The translations under genes and the position numbers were made by a program. A DNA stretch of 64,000 nucleotides. Origin: JAAFHB01 sp963677935. GTDB lineage: Bacteria; Bacteroidota; Bacteroidia; Bacteroidales; Prolixibacteraceae. Location of the stretch: the NCBI GenBank assembly GCA_963677935.2, contig CAXXEH010000003.1, forward strand, positions 6,076,001-6,140,000, read 5' to 3'. Below, in pieces: positions 6,386 through 15,023 of this stretch. The notes below the pieces were generated by a model. That model searched no databases. It was not told the origin of the DNA and saw only the letters and a program-made list of their open reading frames with translations. How positions within the stretch are numbered: position 1 is the first letter of the stretch; every line of letters begins with the position of its first letter.

Positions 6386-7576
6386 ATGGAACAAAAATCC
6401 TCTTTTTCGATACTGATGTTAGTTATACTGATTTGTGGATGCACCCATTCAGATCAAAATATTCTGCTAAAAACAAACAATAAGTTGCAGAAAATGAAAA
6501 CTGTTCAATATCTGACGGAATTTAAAAACTTTAATCCAATGAATGGTGATTTAGGAATGAATGATTCGGCCAGCGTTTTTTTCGATTTTAGAAGTACCGA
6601 TACAATCATTGGCGCTCGATACGTTTTCTCTTCGAGTAAAGGAGATCGTGGATTTAATGGCTCTACTTCATTTTACACAATTAAGGAAAGGAAACAACTC
6701 ATTTACGAACCTGTTAAATCCTACAACGATTTAAATGGCTTTGGCTTTCTAACTTTCTCAATTCAGAATCTTCGCTCTTTATTGCCTCAGTTATTAAAGG
6801 ATACAACTATTTTGATTCATTGCTCAACAGACACGCTTATTAATAACACCGAATGTTATCGGTTTGATATAAAGATGCACGGTAAAGTCATAGACAGAAA
6901 TGGGCGGTTGGTTTCGAATGATAATGCAGATCGTAGTTATTCACTTATGATAGATAAAAAGAATAATCTTCCACGTCAGTTCATTAGTTATTTCAAGAAA
7001 GAATCGCCTATTTGGATAGTAAGTTATAGTAATTTCGATTTATCTATAGGAAAAAATGATTCAGATTTTAATTATGGACAGCGAGATTCAGACTTTGTGA
7101 AATATACCCTGAGCGAATTCTTTTTAGCACAGAAAAGTGAAACTATTCTTAAAAACAATACCTATTTAGGAACAAAAGCATTAGAGTGGAAATTACCTAA
7201 CATGGCAGGCGATTCGGTGAACCTGTCTAAAATTGATGCAAACCTAATTATGCTTGAGTTTTGGTTTCCAAATTGTACTGGTTGTATTGCAGCAATACCA
7301 GAAATCAATAAGATTCAAGATAGCTATAAAGATAAAGGATTGCAGGTATATGGAATTGAATTCACTAAAACTGATAGTCTTGGGTTAGCCCGGTATATTA
7401 CTAAAATGGGTATTGATTATCCAACACTCTTTTCGGGAAAAAAAGTTGCACTAAATTATGGTGTTTCGGCAGCTCCAACCATTTTTCTAATCAACAAAGC
7501 AGGACAATTTGTTTACGCCAGAACCGGATTTATTAGAGAAGAAGTGATTAAAGCTATTGAGATAAATGTTAAATAG
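6386..7576 (+). CDS. TlpA-like thioredoxin-domain lipoprotein (cassette 5)
   Basis: This 396-aa protein has a lipoprotein signal (LVILICGC, lipidated Cys19) and is therefore anchored at the membrane facing the periplasm. Residues 20-255 form an unrecognised beta-rich region, probably an LolA/outer-membrane-lipoprotein-like fold by appearance. The C-terminal third is a thioredoxin/AhpC-TSA domain: LEFWFPNCTGC with active-site Cys297-x2-Cys300 and the cis-Pro loop VSAAPTIFLIN. It should be a thiol-disulfide oxidoreductase, reducing or shuffling disulfides in the envelope. It is unusual cargo for a cassette. The cassette end GCCCATAAC (7583) follows the stop by 6 bp; a matching GTTATGGGC start was not found upstream. 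Confidence 0.82.
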   Translation: MEQKSSFSILMLVILICGCTHSDQNILLKTNNKLQKMKTVQYLTEFKNFNPMNGDLGMNDSASVFFDFRSTDTIIGARYVFSSSKGDRGFNGSTSFYTIKERKQLIYEPVKSYNDLNGFGFLTFSIQNLRSLLPQLLKDTTILIHCSTDTLINNTECYRFDIKMHGKVIDRNGRLVSNDNADRSYSLMIDKKNNLPRQFISYFKKESPIWIVSYSNFDLSIGKNDSDFNYGQRDSDFVKYTLSEFFLAQKSETILKNNTYLGTKALEWKLPNMAGDSVNLSKIDANLIMLEFWFPNCTGCIAAIPEINKIQDSYKDKGLQVYGIEFTKTDSLGLARYITKMGIDYPTLFSGKKVALNYGVSAAPTIFLINKAGQFVYARTGFIREEVIKAIEINVK

Positions 7577-7582
7577 AATTCT

Positions 7583-7709
7583 GCCCATAACTGCAAAATA
7601 CCTGCAAGCCCAGTTTTGGCAGTTCGTTAACAGGATCTGCCGGCGGATGAAAAGCAACTCTTCGTAGGTGAAAAGTGGGCGTCTATGTAATTTTGCCAGA
7701 ATTGAGATA
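7583..7709 (+). repeat. attC-like site 5 (end of cassette 5)
   Basis: Left box GCCCATAAC (7583-7591). The arm GCAAAATACCTGCAAGCCCA pairs with the right arm around GGGCGTCTATGTAATTTTGC (7675-7696). The spacer is 1 nt on the left and 4 nt on the right if the right box starts at ATT (7701-7703), so the 3-nt asymmetry of the other sites is kept but GTT has decayed to ATT. Confidence 0.5.
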
Positions 7710-7725
7710 GGTTTAATAATTAAAA

Positions 7726-7757
7726 TTTGTTGCTTATACCAAAGATTGGTATCTTTG
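7726..7757 (+). promoter_or_regulatory. ParDE promoter with overlapping palindromic operator
   Basis: A Bacteroidota -7 element TATCTTTG (7750-7757) has an upstream TTTG at 7726-7729. Overlapping it is a perfect palindrome ATACCAA-AGA-TTGGTAT (7736-7752). ParD-type antitoxins repress their own promoter through such operators, so autoregulation of the following pair is likely. The cassette thus carries its own promoter. Confidence 0.65.
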
Positions 7758-7779
7758 AAATAAAATTGGAAGTTAAGTT

Positions 7780-8028
7780 ATGGCTAAAAACACATCTATT
7801 TTATTAGGCGATTATTTTGATAAATTTATAAATCAACAAGTTAAGACAGGAAAATACGCTTCTGCAAGTGAAGTGGTAAGGACCGCTTTAAGATTGTTTG
7901 AATACGAAGAAACTAAAAAAACAGAACTGATTAACGAACTTAAAAAAGGTGAAAAATCTGGTTTTGTAGAAGATTTTAATCGGGGATCTTTTTTAAATAG
8001 TCTTCATCAAAAACATTCCGTTGAGTAA
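7780..8028 (+). CDS. ParD-like antitoxin (cassette 6)
   Basis: This 82-aa protein has the typical ParD layout: an N-terminal ribbon-helix-helix DNA-binding part (TSILLGDYFDKFINQQVKTGKYASASEVVRTALRLFEYEE), followed by a charged flexible tail that should wrap the toxin. Length and the motif GKYASASEVVRTALRLFE match the family closely. It neutralises the ParE-like toxin encoded next and probably represses the pair through the palindrome at 7736-7752. Its stop overlaps the toxin start by one base, implying translational coupling. Toxin-antitoxin pairs are common stabilisers of integron arrays. Confidence 0.92.
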   Translation: MAKNTSILLGDYFDKFINQQVKTGKYASASEVVRTALRLFEYEETKKTELINELKKGEKSGFVEDFNRGSFLNSLHQKHSVE

Positions 8029-8327
8029 TGAAGTATATAATCAGTAAGGAAGCTTTAAAAGATCTTGAAATATTATGGCTTTATACCTTTGAAACTTGGT
8101 CACTTGAACAAGCTGACAGATATCTTAACTTAATTATGGACGAAATTGAGTACTTAACTTTGAACCCAAAATCTGGAAAAGATTACAGTCACATAAGAAA
8201 GGGATACTTTCGTACAAGGGTAAAATCTCATTTTATATTTTACAAAATAAACTTTAAGGATAATCAATTGAAAATTGTCAGAATTTTACATCAACAAATG
8301 GATATAGAATCACGACTTAATGAATAG
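8028..8327 (+). CDS. ParE/RelE-superfamily toxin (cassette 6)
   Basis: This 99-aa protein has features of ParE-like toxins: N-terminal ISKEALKDLEILWLYTFETWSLEQADRY helices, NPKSGKDY turn, and C-terminal strands GYFRTRVKSHFIFYKI and KIVRILHQQMD with the usual RILH-x-x-M-D ending. ParE toxins poison DNA gyrase, while RelE relatives cut mRNA; the sequence alone fits ParE best because of this ending and the ParD partner. The ATG overlaps the ParD stop. No truncation is seen, so the pair looks functional and may hold the array in the chromosome. Confidence 0.9.
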   Translation: MKYIISKEALKDLEILWLYTFETWSLEQADRYLNLIMDEIEYLTLNPKSGKDYSHIRKGYFRTRVKSHFIFYKINFKDNQLKIVRILHQQMDIESRLNE

Positions 8328-8340
8328 GTTCAGTTCCCCC

Positions 8341-8420
8341 GGTAACGGTTCATTCCAATGGGGGTTACTTACACGAAACTCCTCCGAAGTTTTTCAGCCG
8401 ACCCATTCCATTACTTTGAC
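8341..8420 (+). repeat. Degenerate terminal inverted repeat after ParDE
   Basis: GGTAAC (8341-8346) followed by CATTCCAATGGGG (8351-8363) pairs loosely with the segment around CCCATTCCATTAC (8402-8414). It may be the last, truncated attC-like site. A pyrimidine-rich tract (8418-8468) leads into the murF 3' end, with no further gene. Confidence 0.3.
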
Positions 8421-8468
8421 TCTCATTGTCCCTAAGTCTCTCTGTCACTTTGTCTCTAAGTTTCATTC

Positions 8469-9761
8469 TCACAGTCTCCCGATCACATTCTCAAGCTTCA
8501 TTCCCCTTGACCCTTTTATTAAAAACAGGTAACCTTCCGGATTTTCAATTTCCAGAAATTTAGTTAGTAATTCAATGTTGTCAAATGTCCGATAATTAAT
8601 CGCTGCATCGCATTTCGAAAACTCCTTTCCAACAAGTAAGACCATGGAGAGCTTTATCGACGAGAGCATATCTGCAATTTTCTGATGTTCTTCATGGGCT
8701 GCATCCCCTAATTCGAACATATCGCCCAGAATAACCCCTTTGAGTGGCGATTCGATCGTTTTAAAATTTTCAAGGGCAGCCTCCATACTTGTAGGATTGG
8801 CATTGTACGCATCCATCAAAATCTGATTTCTGGCTCCTGTAATAAATTGCGAGCGGTTATTTGAAGGTTTGTATGACCCGATTGCTTCACTGATATCTAT
8901 TGGATCAACACCGAAATAATTTCCAATACAAACCGCGGCAAGTGCGTTTTCAAGATTGTATCCCCCTGCCAGATTGGTTTTTATATAGAGCCATCCTTTG
9001 TGAAATTTGGCTTTGAATACCAACAGCGGTGATGATTGAACGATTTCACCTTCGATACCTTCACCTTCGGGTGTTGTTCTGTAACCGATCGTTTCAAGTT
9101 TACCTGCCATCTCCTTTAAGTATGGGTTGGTCGTATTCCTGAAGATCTTTCCACCATTCTTCTCAATAAACCGGTAGAGTTCTCCTTTCGTCTTTTTAAC
9201 ACCTTCGAAGGAGCCAAATCCTTCGAGGTGTGCTTTCCCAACATTGGTAATCAGTCCAAAGATGGGGAGGGCTATTTCGCATAAGTCGGCAATTTCACCC
9301 GGATGATTGGCGCCCATCTCGACGACGCCAATTTCTGTGGTACTATCCATTGACAATAATGTGAGTGGAACACCTATGTGGTTATTCAGGTTTCCTTTTG
9401 TGCAGGTGACCCTGAATTTTTTAGATAATACGGAGGTGATCAGCTCCTTGGTTGTTGTCTTTCCGTTTGTTCCCGTGATCGCAATAATTGGAACGCCCAG
9501 CTGGCGGCGGTGATAACGCGCCAGCTCCTGTAATGTTGAGAGTACACTTCCGACAAGAATGTAGCGATCATTAATATGATACTCAGCCTCATCGATAACA
9601 GCCCAGGAAGCGCCATCCTGCAAAGCGCCTGCGGCATAACTATTCCCGTTGAAATTTTCACCCTTTAAGGCAAAGAAGATGGCCCCTTCAGGGATGTTTC
9701 GACTGTCGGTGGATATATTGGGATGTTTTAGGAATATTGCGTATAACTCTTCAATTGACAT
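8469..9761 (-). CDS. murF: UDP-N-acetylmuramoyl-tripeptide--D-alanyl-D-alanine ligase
   Basis: MurF adds D-Ala-D-Ala to the UDP-MurNAc tripeptide in the cytoplasm, the last soluble step of peptidoglycan precursor synthesis. The 430-aa protein has the Mur ligase ATP loop GTNGKTTT at residues 97-104, the central-domain motif MGANHPGEI, and the C-terminal domain motif DAYNANPTSMEAAL. The N-terminal substrate domain begins with the typical DSRN-x-x-EGAIFFALKG. Length is normal. It follows gldJ on the same strand; murF beside gldJ is a recurring Bacteroidota arrangement. The accessory array abuts its 3' end directly, so the gene marks the chromosomal side of the insertion. Confidence 0.96.
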   Translation of the reverse strand: MSIEELYAIFLKHPNISTDSRNIPEGAIFFALKGENFNGNSYAAGALQDGASWAVIDEAEYHINDRYILVGSVLSTLQELARYHRRQLGVPIIAITGTNGKTTTKELITSVLSKKFRVTCTKGNLNNHIGVPLTLLSMDSTTEIGVVEMGANHPGEIADLCEIALPIFGLITNVGKAHLEGFGSFEGVKKTKGELYRFIEKNGGKIFRNTTNPYLKEMAGKLETIGYRTTPEGEGIEGEIVQSSPLLVFKAKFHKGWLYIKTNLAGGYNLENALAAVCIGNYFGVDPIDISEAIGSYKPSNNRSQFITGARNQILMDAYNANPTSMEAALENFKTIESPLKGVILGDMFELGDAAHEEHQKIADMLSSIKLSMVLLVGKEFSKCDAAINYRTFDNIELLTKFLEIENPEGYLFLIKGSRGMKLENVIGRL

Positions 9762-9827
9762 GGAATTAATTGGCTTTATGAGATTATATTGAAATAGCTT
9801 TATTCATGGATCATATGCCTGAAATCT

Positions 9828-9863
9828 AAAAAAACCTCATTTTTTAGGATGAGGTTTTTTTTT
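9828..9863 (-). terminator. Rho-independent terminator after gldJ
   Basis: Stem AAAACCTCAT / ATGAGGTTTT with a short loop is flanked by A-run and T-run, 22 bp beyond the gldJ stop. It is symmetrical, so it may also act on the + strand. It suggests murF has its own promoter. Confidence 0.8.
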
Positions 9864-9884
9864 AATGATTCCGGTTAAAAAATC

Positions 9885-11339
9885 TTATTTTGTGTTAGAG
9901 TCTCCAAGATGAGTCATGGCGCACCTGAATCCTATGTCGTTGGTCGATTTTCGCTCATCCATATACCGGCGTGCTCCAGGGCTTAGCCAATAGGTCCGGT
10001 CTTTCCAACTGCCACCTTTGTAAACCCTGCTGTGATCAGAAATTCTTGAGAACGAGTTTCCTGCTCCGGCAGCATACATTTGTGTCGTGGTTGCAGGATC
10101 AGCGTTTGTTTTCCAATCATCAGACTCCGCAATTACCGACTGGGCATCTCCGTCTTTAAAATTTGTATAATTGGCAACAGTATCCTTTACAAGTTCTCCA
10201 TACTTATTTTTGATCATCTTACCATCAGAGCCGAGTCGGTAGTTGGTATAAACATTGCCTCTAAGTGGCTGGAATTCATTAACGACAGCAAATGAGCCCG
10301 GGCGATAGACATCCTGAACCCACTCATTAACATTTCCTGCCATACAGTACAATCCGTAATCGTTGGGTTGAAATGATTGTACCGGCGCCGTAATTTCAAA
10401 TCCGTCATTGAGATATCCGGCAACACCCATGTAGTCGCCCCGCCCTCTGACATTATTGGCAAGCATATTTCCCCTGTGTTTTTTCTCGCTGTTTCTGATC
10501 TGATTGCCGTTCCATGGATAGATACGGCGTTCAAGTACCACTTCATCTTCTGTATTTCCGGCGAGTCCAAGTGCTGCAAATTCCCATTCTGCCTCGGTTG
10601 GGAGTCGGTAGCGGGGCATAATTAATCCATCTGACATATTTACCCGACGTGTACCACCATCTTTGCTCAGATTTTTGATAGGTCTTTTCCCCTCAACTCC
10701 GTCATAAACTCCATACAGATAACCATCAGAAGTAAAAACCTTATCTCCGGTCTGAGCAAGATCAGGCTCAAGTTTTTGATTCTGGATCAGGATCCCTTCG
10801 TTGGCCCTGTCGGTTCTCCATTTGCAATATTTATCAACCTGCACCCAGCTAACTCCAACAACAGGATATTCAGAGTAGGCAGCATGACGCAGATAATTTT
10901 CAAGATAAGGCTCATTATAGGATAATTCACTACGCCATACCAGCGTATCAGGTAGCGCACTTTTATAGACATCGCGGTCGTTTGGATAGACACGCTGTAA
11001 CCAATAGAGGTATTCGCGCCAGTCGACATTACGAACTTCAGTCTCATCCATGTAGAAAGAGGCAACTGTTATCCTGCGTGGTGTATTGTTTCCTTCAAAC
11101 ATTACATCCTGTTCGACCCGACCCATTGTGAAAGTACCTCCCTGAATATAAACCAAACCTGGACCTGATTTCTGAGAATAATCTGAACGGTATTCAAATC
11201 CGCCATTCTTTGGATTATTGTACGACCAACCCGTAGTGGATGAAGTACTTTTCTTCTTCGAATTGGCTGCTTGGCGAAAAGGACATGCTGTTACAATCAG
11301 CAAACATACAATCAGATAAACAAAAACTTTGAGCTTCAT
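9885..11339 (-). CDS. gldJ: Gliding motility/T9SS-associated lipoprotein GldJ
   Basis: This 484-aa lipoprotein (lipobox IVTAC, Cys19) has a formylglycine-generating-enzyme-like (FGE-sulfatase) fold: YIQGGTFTMGR near residue 70, MDETEVRN, PVVGVSW, RLPTEAEWEFAA, GNVNEWVQD, YKGGSWKDR and the end GFRCAM. GldJ and its paralogue GldK share this fold and are outer-membrane lipoproteins of the type IX secretion/gliding machinery. The GldJ call rests on its position between murF and a divergent porU, an arrangement seen in Flavobacterium. PorK/GldK is the alternative. Gliding itself cannot be inferred. A -7 element (TATATTTG on the minus strand, 11377-11384) lies upstream. Confidence 0.82.
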   Translation of the reverse strand: MKLKVFVYLIVCLLIVTACPFRQAANSKKKSTSSTTGWSYNNPKNGGFEYRSDYSQKSGPGLVYIQGGTFTMGRVEQDVMFEGNNTPRRITVASFYMDETEVRNVDWREYLYWLQRVYPNDRDVYKSALPDTLVWRSELSYNEPYLENYLRHAAYSEYPVVGVSWVQVDKYCKWRTDRANEGILIQNQKLEPDLAQTGDKVFTSDGYLYGVYDGVEGKRPIKNLSKDGGTRRVNMSDGLIMPRYRLPTEAEWEFAALGLAGNTEDEVVLERRIYPWNGNQIRNSEKKHRGNMLANNVRGRGDYMGVAGYLNDGFEITAPVQSFQPNDYGLYCMAGNVNEWVQDVYRPGSFAVVNEFQPLRGNVYTNYRLGSDGKMIKNKYGELVKDTVANYTNFKDGDAQSVIAESDDWKTNADPATTTQMYAAGAGNSFSRISDHSRVYKGGSWKDRTYWLSPGARRYMDERKSTNDIGFRCAMTHLGDSNTK

Positions 11340-11376
11340 ATTTCGATGTCGTTAAAATTCACTTAATTTTAAAGGA

Positions 11377-11384
11377 CAAATATA
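11377..11384 (-). promoter_or_regulatory. Probable -7 element of gldJ
   Basis: The minus-strand reading is TATATTTG, matching the Bacteroidota TAnnTTTG consensus, 38 bp before the gldJ ATG. No well-spaced -33 element is evident. Confidence 0.5.
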
Positions 11385-11484
11385 AGTAAAAATCAAATGT
11401 TTTTCTGACTTCCTTTCTCTTTTTGTTTGTGATTCCAATTAAGTAAACTAATATTGATTTCTTTTTCAATTTTTCTCATTTTCG

Positions 11485-14400
11485 ATGAAACGACTGTTCC
11501 TTTTCCTTTTTTTATTTACCGGGCAATATGCTCATTCTTTTAATCTGAGGATGAGTGATTTGTCGCGTTTTGAATTAGGCGGTAATATGGGAATGGAGGG
11601 ACAAACTGATATTCCTGTTCAACCAAAAGATTTCCAACTTGAAAAATGTTCGGATATTAATGACTTGAAAAATAGCAGTATAACATACGCTGCTGTATCG
11701 AATTCCTTGCTGGCATCCGGACGGTGGGTAAAAGCGCAGACCGCTCAATCGGGCATCCATAAAATCACTTTTGCTGCCCTTAAATCGATGGGCTTTCAAT
11801 CGCCGCATAAGGTGAAAGTGTATGGATTTCCACCCGGACAACTGCCGCAAATGAATATTTCCGTAGCACCCGATGACCTGATTCAATATAACATATGGCA
11901 AACCAAAGATCAACAGTCAAATGATTATCTGCTGGTTTATATACCGGGAATTGTGACATGGAAATTTGATCCTGCCTCAAAAATGTTTATTCAGAACATT
12001 AACCAGTTTGCACAGGGACGGTCTATTCTTTACCTCACTGAAGATACCTCAGTTGAACAATTCGTTCAGCAAATCAATTCAAGACCCGAAATTGCAACTA
12101 AAATAGTCACTGAATTTGATGATTTCGCCTGTTTTGAGGAAGAACAGTACAACCTTATCGAATCTGGTAGCCGTTGGTTTTCGTCGGTTATCACCCCTGG
12201 CAGCGCTTTAACCAAGAGTTTTAAGTTTCCTGATCATGTTGTTAATGAGCCATATCAGATGTCTGTTGGAGCAGCAGGACGTTCCGATTTTGCCTCCTCG
12301 TTAAATATTTCAATCAATAACAATATGGTTGGGACGTTGAATTTCGCCCCTTATTCCAACTTCGCGGAAGCTGATTATGCTGACCTTCGTGAACAGACTT
12401 TCTTAAAAATTCTTGAGGGCGATGAACTTAGTTTTGGGCTCAAATATAACGCTACATCTGCGGGTATGTGCTGGCTCGATTATATCCGGATACAGACCCG
12501 CCGCAAATTGAATATGCAGGCCGGGCAGTTCGGTTTTTGCGACAGCCGCTCGGTTGGACCAGGAAATATATCAGAGTTCAGATTAGGTAATGCGAATAGT
12601 GGAATGAAGGTTTGGGATGTTACTTCTCCCTTAAAACCCGTTGAAATACTATCCTCAATAACAACCAATACCCTTTCATTTAAAGTCATAACCGATTCAC
12701 TCCGGCGGTTTGTCGCGTTTGATCCTTATTTTGATTTTCCGGGTATCGAAAAGGTTGAAGAGGTCAGTAATCAAAATCTTCATGGACTTTCAACTCCTGA
12801 TATGCTGATTGTTGCTTCCGCTGAATTCCGGTCTGAAGCCGAACGGCTGGCCTTATTTCATCGTCAGAATGGTGGGCTGGAAGTTGCTGTGACGAATGTG
12901 GCTCAGATTTTTAACGAGTTCTCGGGAGGGATTGCCGATGTAACTGCAATCAGAAATTTTGTACGGTTGCTCTACCGCAAATCGATGAATAATCAGGTTT
13001 CTAAATTGAAATATCTGTTAATATTTGGCAAGGGAACCTATGATAATATCCATCAGGTATCTTCTGCGAATCCCTGCTTTGTTCCGACATGGCAAACACC
13101 AGCTTCACTAAATCCGGTCACCTCATTTGTTTCTGACGATTATTTTGGATTGCTAGGTGATGATGAAGGTGGACAGAATGGTATTGTCGATATTGGAATT
13201 GGAAGGATTCCGTGCAAAAACGTTGAAGAGGCAAAGGCAGTCATTGATAAGACAATTCATTACAATACAGCATCAACGCTTGGTGAATGGCGGAATATCG
13301 TGTGTTTCATTGGCGATGATGAAGATAATAATATTCATGTATCCGATTCGGAACAGCTGGCCGGCTTTGTCAACCACAATTATCCGGCTTATTCGACCGA
13401 CAAGATTTACCTTGATGCCTTTAAGGAGGAGACCACCCCTGAGAAAAGGTATCCAGGGGTAAATAAAGCCTTTAATAGCAGAATTAAGGAGGGCGCTTTG
13501 ATTGTTAATTATGTGGGTCATGCCAATGATGAGGGATTGGCGCACGAAAAGATTCTGACAATCAGTGATATTGATAGTTGGAGCAATTCAGATAAATTGC
13601 CTGTGTTCGTCACTGCCACCTGCGAGTTCAGCAGATGGGATATGAAAAGCAAACAATCCGCAGGTGAACATGTCCTTTTTAATCAGGTTGGAGGCGGTAT
13701 TGCACTCTTTTCCACCACTCGCCTGGTCTACTCCTCTTCAAATTACGAAATGAATAAAAGTTTTTATAAGTATGTTTTCGAAAAAGACAAAGATGGGAAC
13801 GATCTGCGGATGGGTGACATTATGCGTCTGTCGAAGCGTGAGTCGGGAGGGAGTGTTAACGCGTCAAAATTTGCACTTCTTGGCGATCCTGCTCTTCAGA
13901 TCAGTTATCCGAAGTGCAAAGTAAATACATTGGAAATCAACGATAAGGCAGTTGAACAATTCACCGATACGATCAAACCACTCTCGCTGGTTTCGGTATG
14001 GGGGGAGATTCAGAATCATAAGGGCGAAAAGTTAACAGGTTATAACGGTTTTCTCTATCCAACTGTTTATGACAAACCTACAATGGTTAGCACACTTGGA
14101 AACAATGGACAGACACCTTTTAATTATACCGTTCAAAACTCAATTCTTTTTAAGGGAAATGTAACCGTAAAAGGGGGTGAATTTACTTACTCCTTCAAGG
14201 TTCCAAAGGAGATCAATTACCTGATTGGAGATGGATTGATCAGGTACTATTCAAAAGATAGTGAAAGTGATGCAAACGGAAGTTTTACTGCGCTGAAATT
14301 AGGGGGAAGTCCGGGTGCAATTTCGGATGATTTGTTGGGTCCAAAAGTGAAAATCTATCTTGACGATGAAAACTTTGTGCCGGGAAATAAAGTTTCAAAA

Positions 14401-14982
14401 ACACCTTTACTCATCGCTTACCTGGAAGATGAATCGGGAATAAACACCTCTGATGGAGGAATTGGACACAACATCACAGGAATCATTGATGATCAAACAG
14501 ATAAAATGATGGTGCTGAACAGCTATTTTCAAACAGCACAGGACTCCTATAAAAATGGTCAGGTTATTTTTCAGTTCTCAGAGCTCTCTGACGGAGAACA
14601 TATTCTAAGATTTAAGGTTTGGGATCTTGCGAATAATTCAACAGAAGAAGAGGTTCGGTTTATTGTGTCATCTGGACTTGTTATCAAAAAACTGACAGCT
14701 TATCCTAATCCATGTAGTGAATTTACCGATATCATAGCCGATTGCAACCGGTTTGGAGAGAAGATGATCGTGGCGATCGAAATTTTTAATCAGCAGGGGG
14801 TGATGGTTGACCAGATCAAAACAGAGTCGGGCTGCTCAGGATTTAGAACACAGCCCATCAGGTGGAATCCGGGTCTCAATAACCATCGTCTGGCACCGGG
14901 GATTTATCATTATCGTGTAAGGCTTACAGCTGTTGATGGCTCTTCTGATGTAAAAACGGGGCAATTGATTTTAATCCGGTAA
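11485..14982 (+). CDS. porU: Type IX secretion system sortase PorU
   Basis: PorU is the outer-membrane-associated C25-family cysteine protease that cleaves the C-terminal signal of T9SS substrates and attaches many of them to A-LPS. The 1,165-aa protein has a signal peptide (residues 1-18), a long N-terminal beta region, and a gingipain-type catalytic domain (~430-810) with His679 in YVGHANDEG and Cys713 in VTATCEFSRWD. A C-terminal region ends in a Por-type sorting-like domain (KLTAYPNPCSEFTD ... GQLILIR). Length fits PorU, and the divergent gldJ supports the call over a secreted gingipain. It probably processes the giant repeat protein encoded at 24-35 kb. Confidence 0.9.
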   Translation: MKRLFLFLFLFTGQYAHSFNLRMSDLSRFELGGNMGMEGQTDIPVQPKDFQLEKCSDINDLKNSSITYAAVSNSLLASGRWVKAQTAQSGIHKITFAALKSMGFQSPHKVKVYGFPPGQLPQMNISVAPDDLIQYNIWQTKDQQSNDYLLVYIPGIVTWKFDPASKMFIQNINQFAQGRSILYLTEDTSVEQFVQQINSRPEIATKIVTEFDDFACFEEEQYNLIESGSRWFSSVITPGSALTKSFKFPDHVVNEPYQMSVGAAGRSDFASSLNISINNNMVGTLNFAPYSNFAEADYADLREQTFLKILEGDELSFGLKYNATSAGMCWLDYIRIQTRRKLNMQAGQFGFCDSRSVGPGNISEFRLGNANSGMKVWDVTSPLKPVEILSSITTNTLSFKVITDSLRRFVAFDPYFDFPGIEKVEEVSNQNLHGLSTPDMLIVASAEFRSEAERLALFHRQNGGLEVAVTNVAQIFNEFSGGIADVTAIRNFVRLLYRKSMNNQVSKLKYLLIFGKGTYDNIHQVSSANPCFVPTWQTPASLNPVTSFVSDDYFGLLGDDEGGQNGIVDIGIGRIPCKNVEEAKAVIDKTIHYNTASTLGEWRNIVCFIGDDEDNNIHVSDSEQLAGFVNHNYPAYSTDKIYLDAFKEETTPEKRYPGVNKAFNSRIKEGALIVNYVGHANDEGLAHEKILTISDIDSWSNSDKLPVFVTATCEFSRWDMKSKQSAGEHVLFNQVGGGIALFSTTRLVYSSSNYEMNKSFYKYVFEKDKDGNDLRMGDIMRLSKRESGGSVNASKFALLGDPALQISYPKCKVNTLEINDKAVEQFTDTIKPLSLVSVWGEIQNHKGEKLTGYNGFLYPTVYDKPTMVSTLGNNGQTPFNYTVQNSILFKGNVTVKGGEFTYSFKVPKEINYLIGDGLIRYYSKDSESDANGSFTALKLGGSPGAISDDLLGPKVKIYLDDENFVPGNKVSKTPLLIAYLEDESGINTSDGGIGHNITGIIDDQTDKMMVLNSYFQTAQDSYKNGQVIFQFSELSDGEHILRFKVWDLANNSTEEEVRFIVSSGLVIKKLTAYPNPCSEFTDIIADCNRFGEKMIVAIEIFNQQGVMVDQIKTESGCSGFRTQPIRWNPGLNNHRLAPGIYHYRVRLTAVDGSSDVKTGQLILIR

Positions 14983-15023
14983 AATGTTTACTTTGTATTG
15001 AAATGATTTTAAAAAATAAGAAA

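Larger units (their letters stand above)
597..8420 (+). mobile_element. Integron-like gene cassette array
   Basis: At least six gene units lie between the integrase remnant and murF, separated by long imperfect inverted repeats whose outer boxes read ...TAAC on the left and GTTA... on the right. Three sites are well formed, with 123-125 nt from AAC to GTT. In four units the first 8-10 bases after the left boundary are the exact reverse complement of the box ending the unit: 597-606 with 1622-1631, 1750-1758 with 2663-2671, 2789-2798 with 3545-3554, and 3675-3682 with 6084-6091. This is the expected signature of circular cassettes that each carry one attC-type site. The contents (GNAT enzymes, toxin-antitoxin pair, orphan unknowns) are typical integron cargo. 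Later boundaries are degenerate, and the end near murF is uncertain. Confidence 0.7.

Noticed and set aside
8320..8532. Plus-strand 70-codon frame after ParE
   Set aside because: It overlaps the terminal repeat and the murF 3' end and has low-complexity composition; probably chance.
11485..14982. Secreted gingipain-type virulence protease
   Set aside because: Length, N-terminal region and position opposite gldJ fit the T9SS sortase PorU better.
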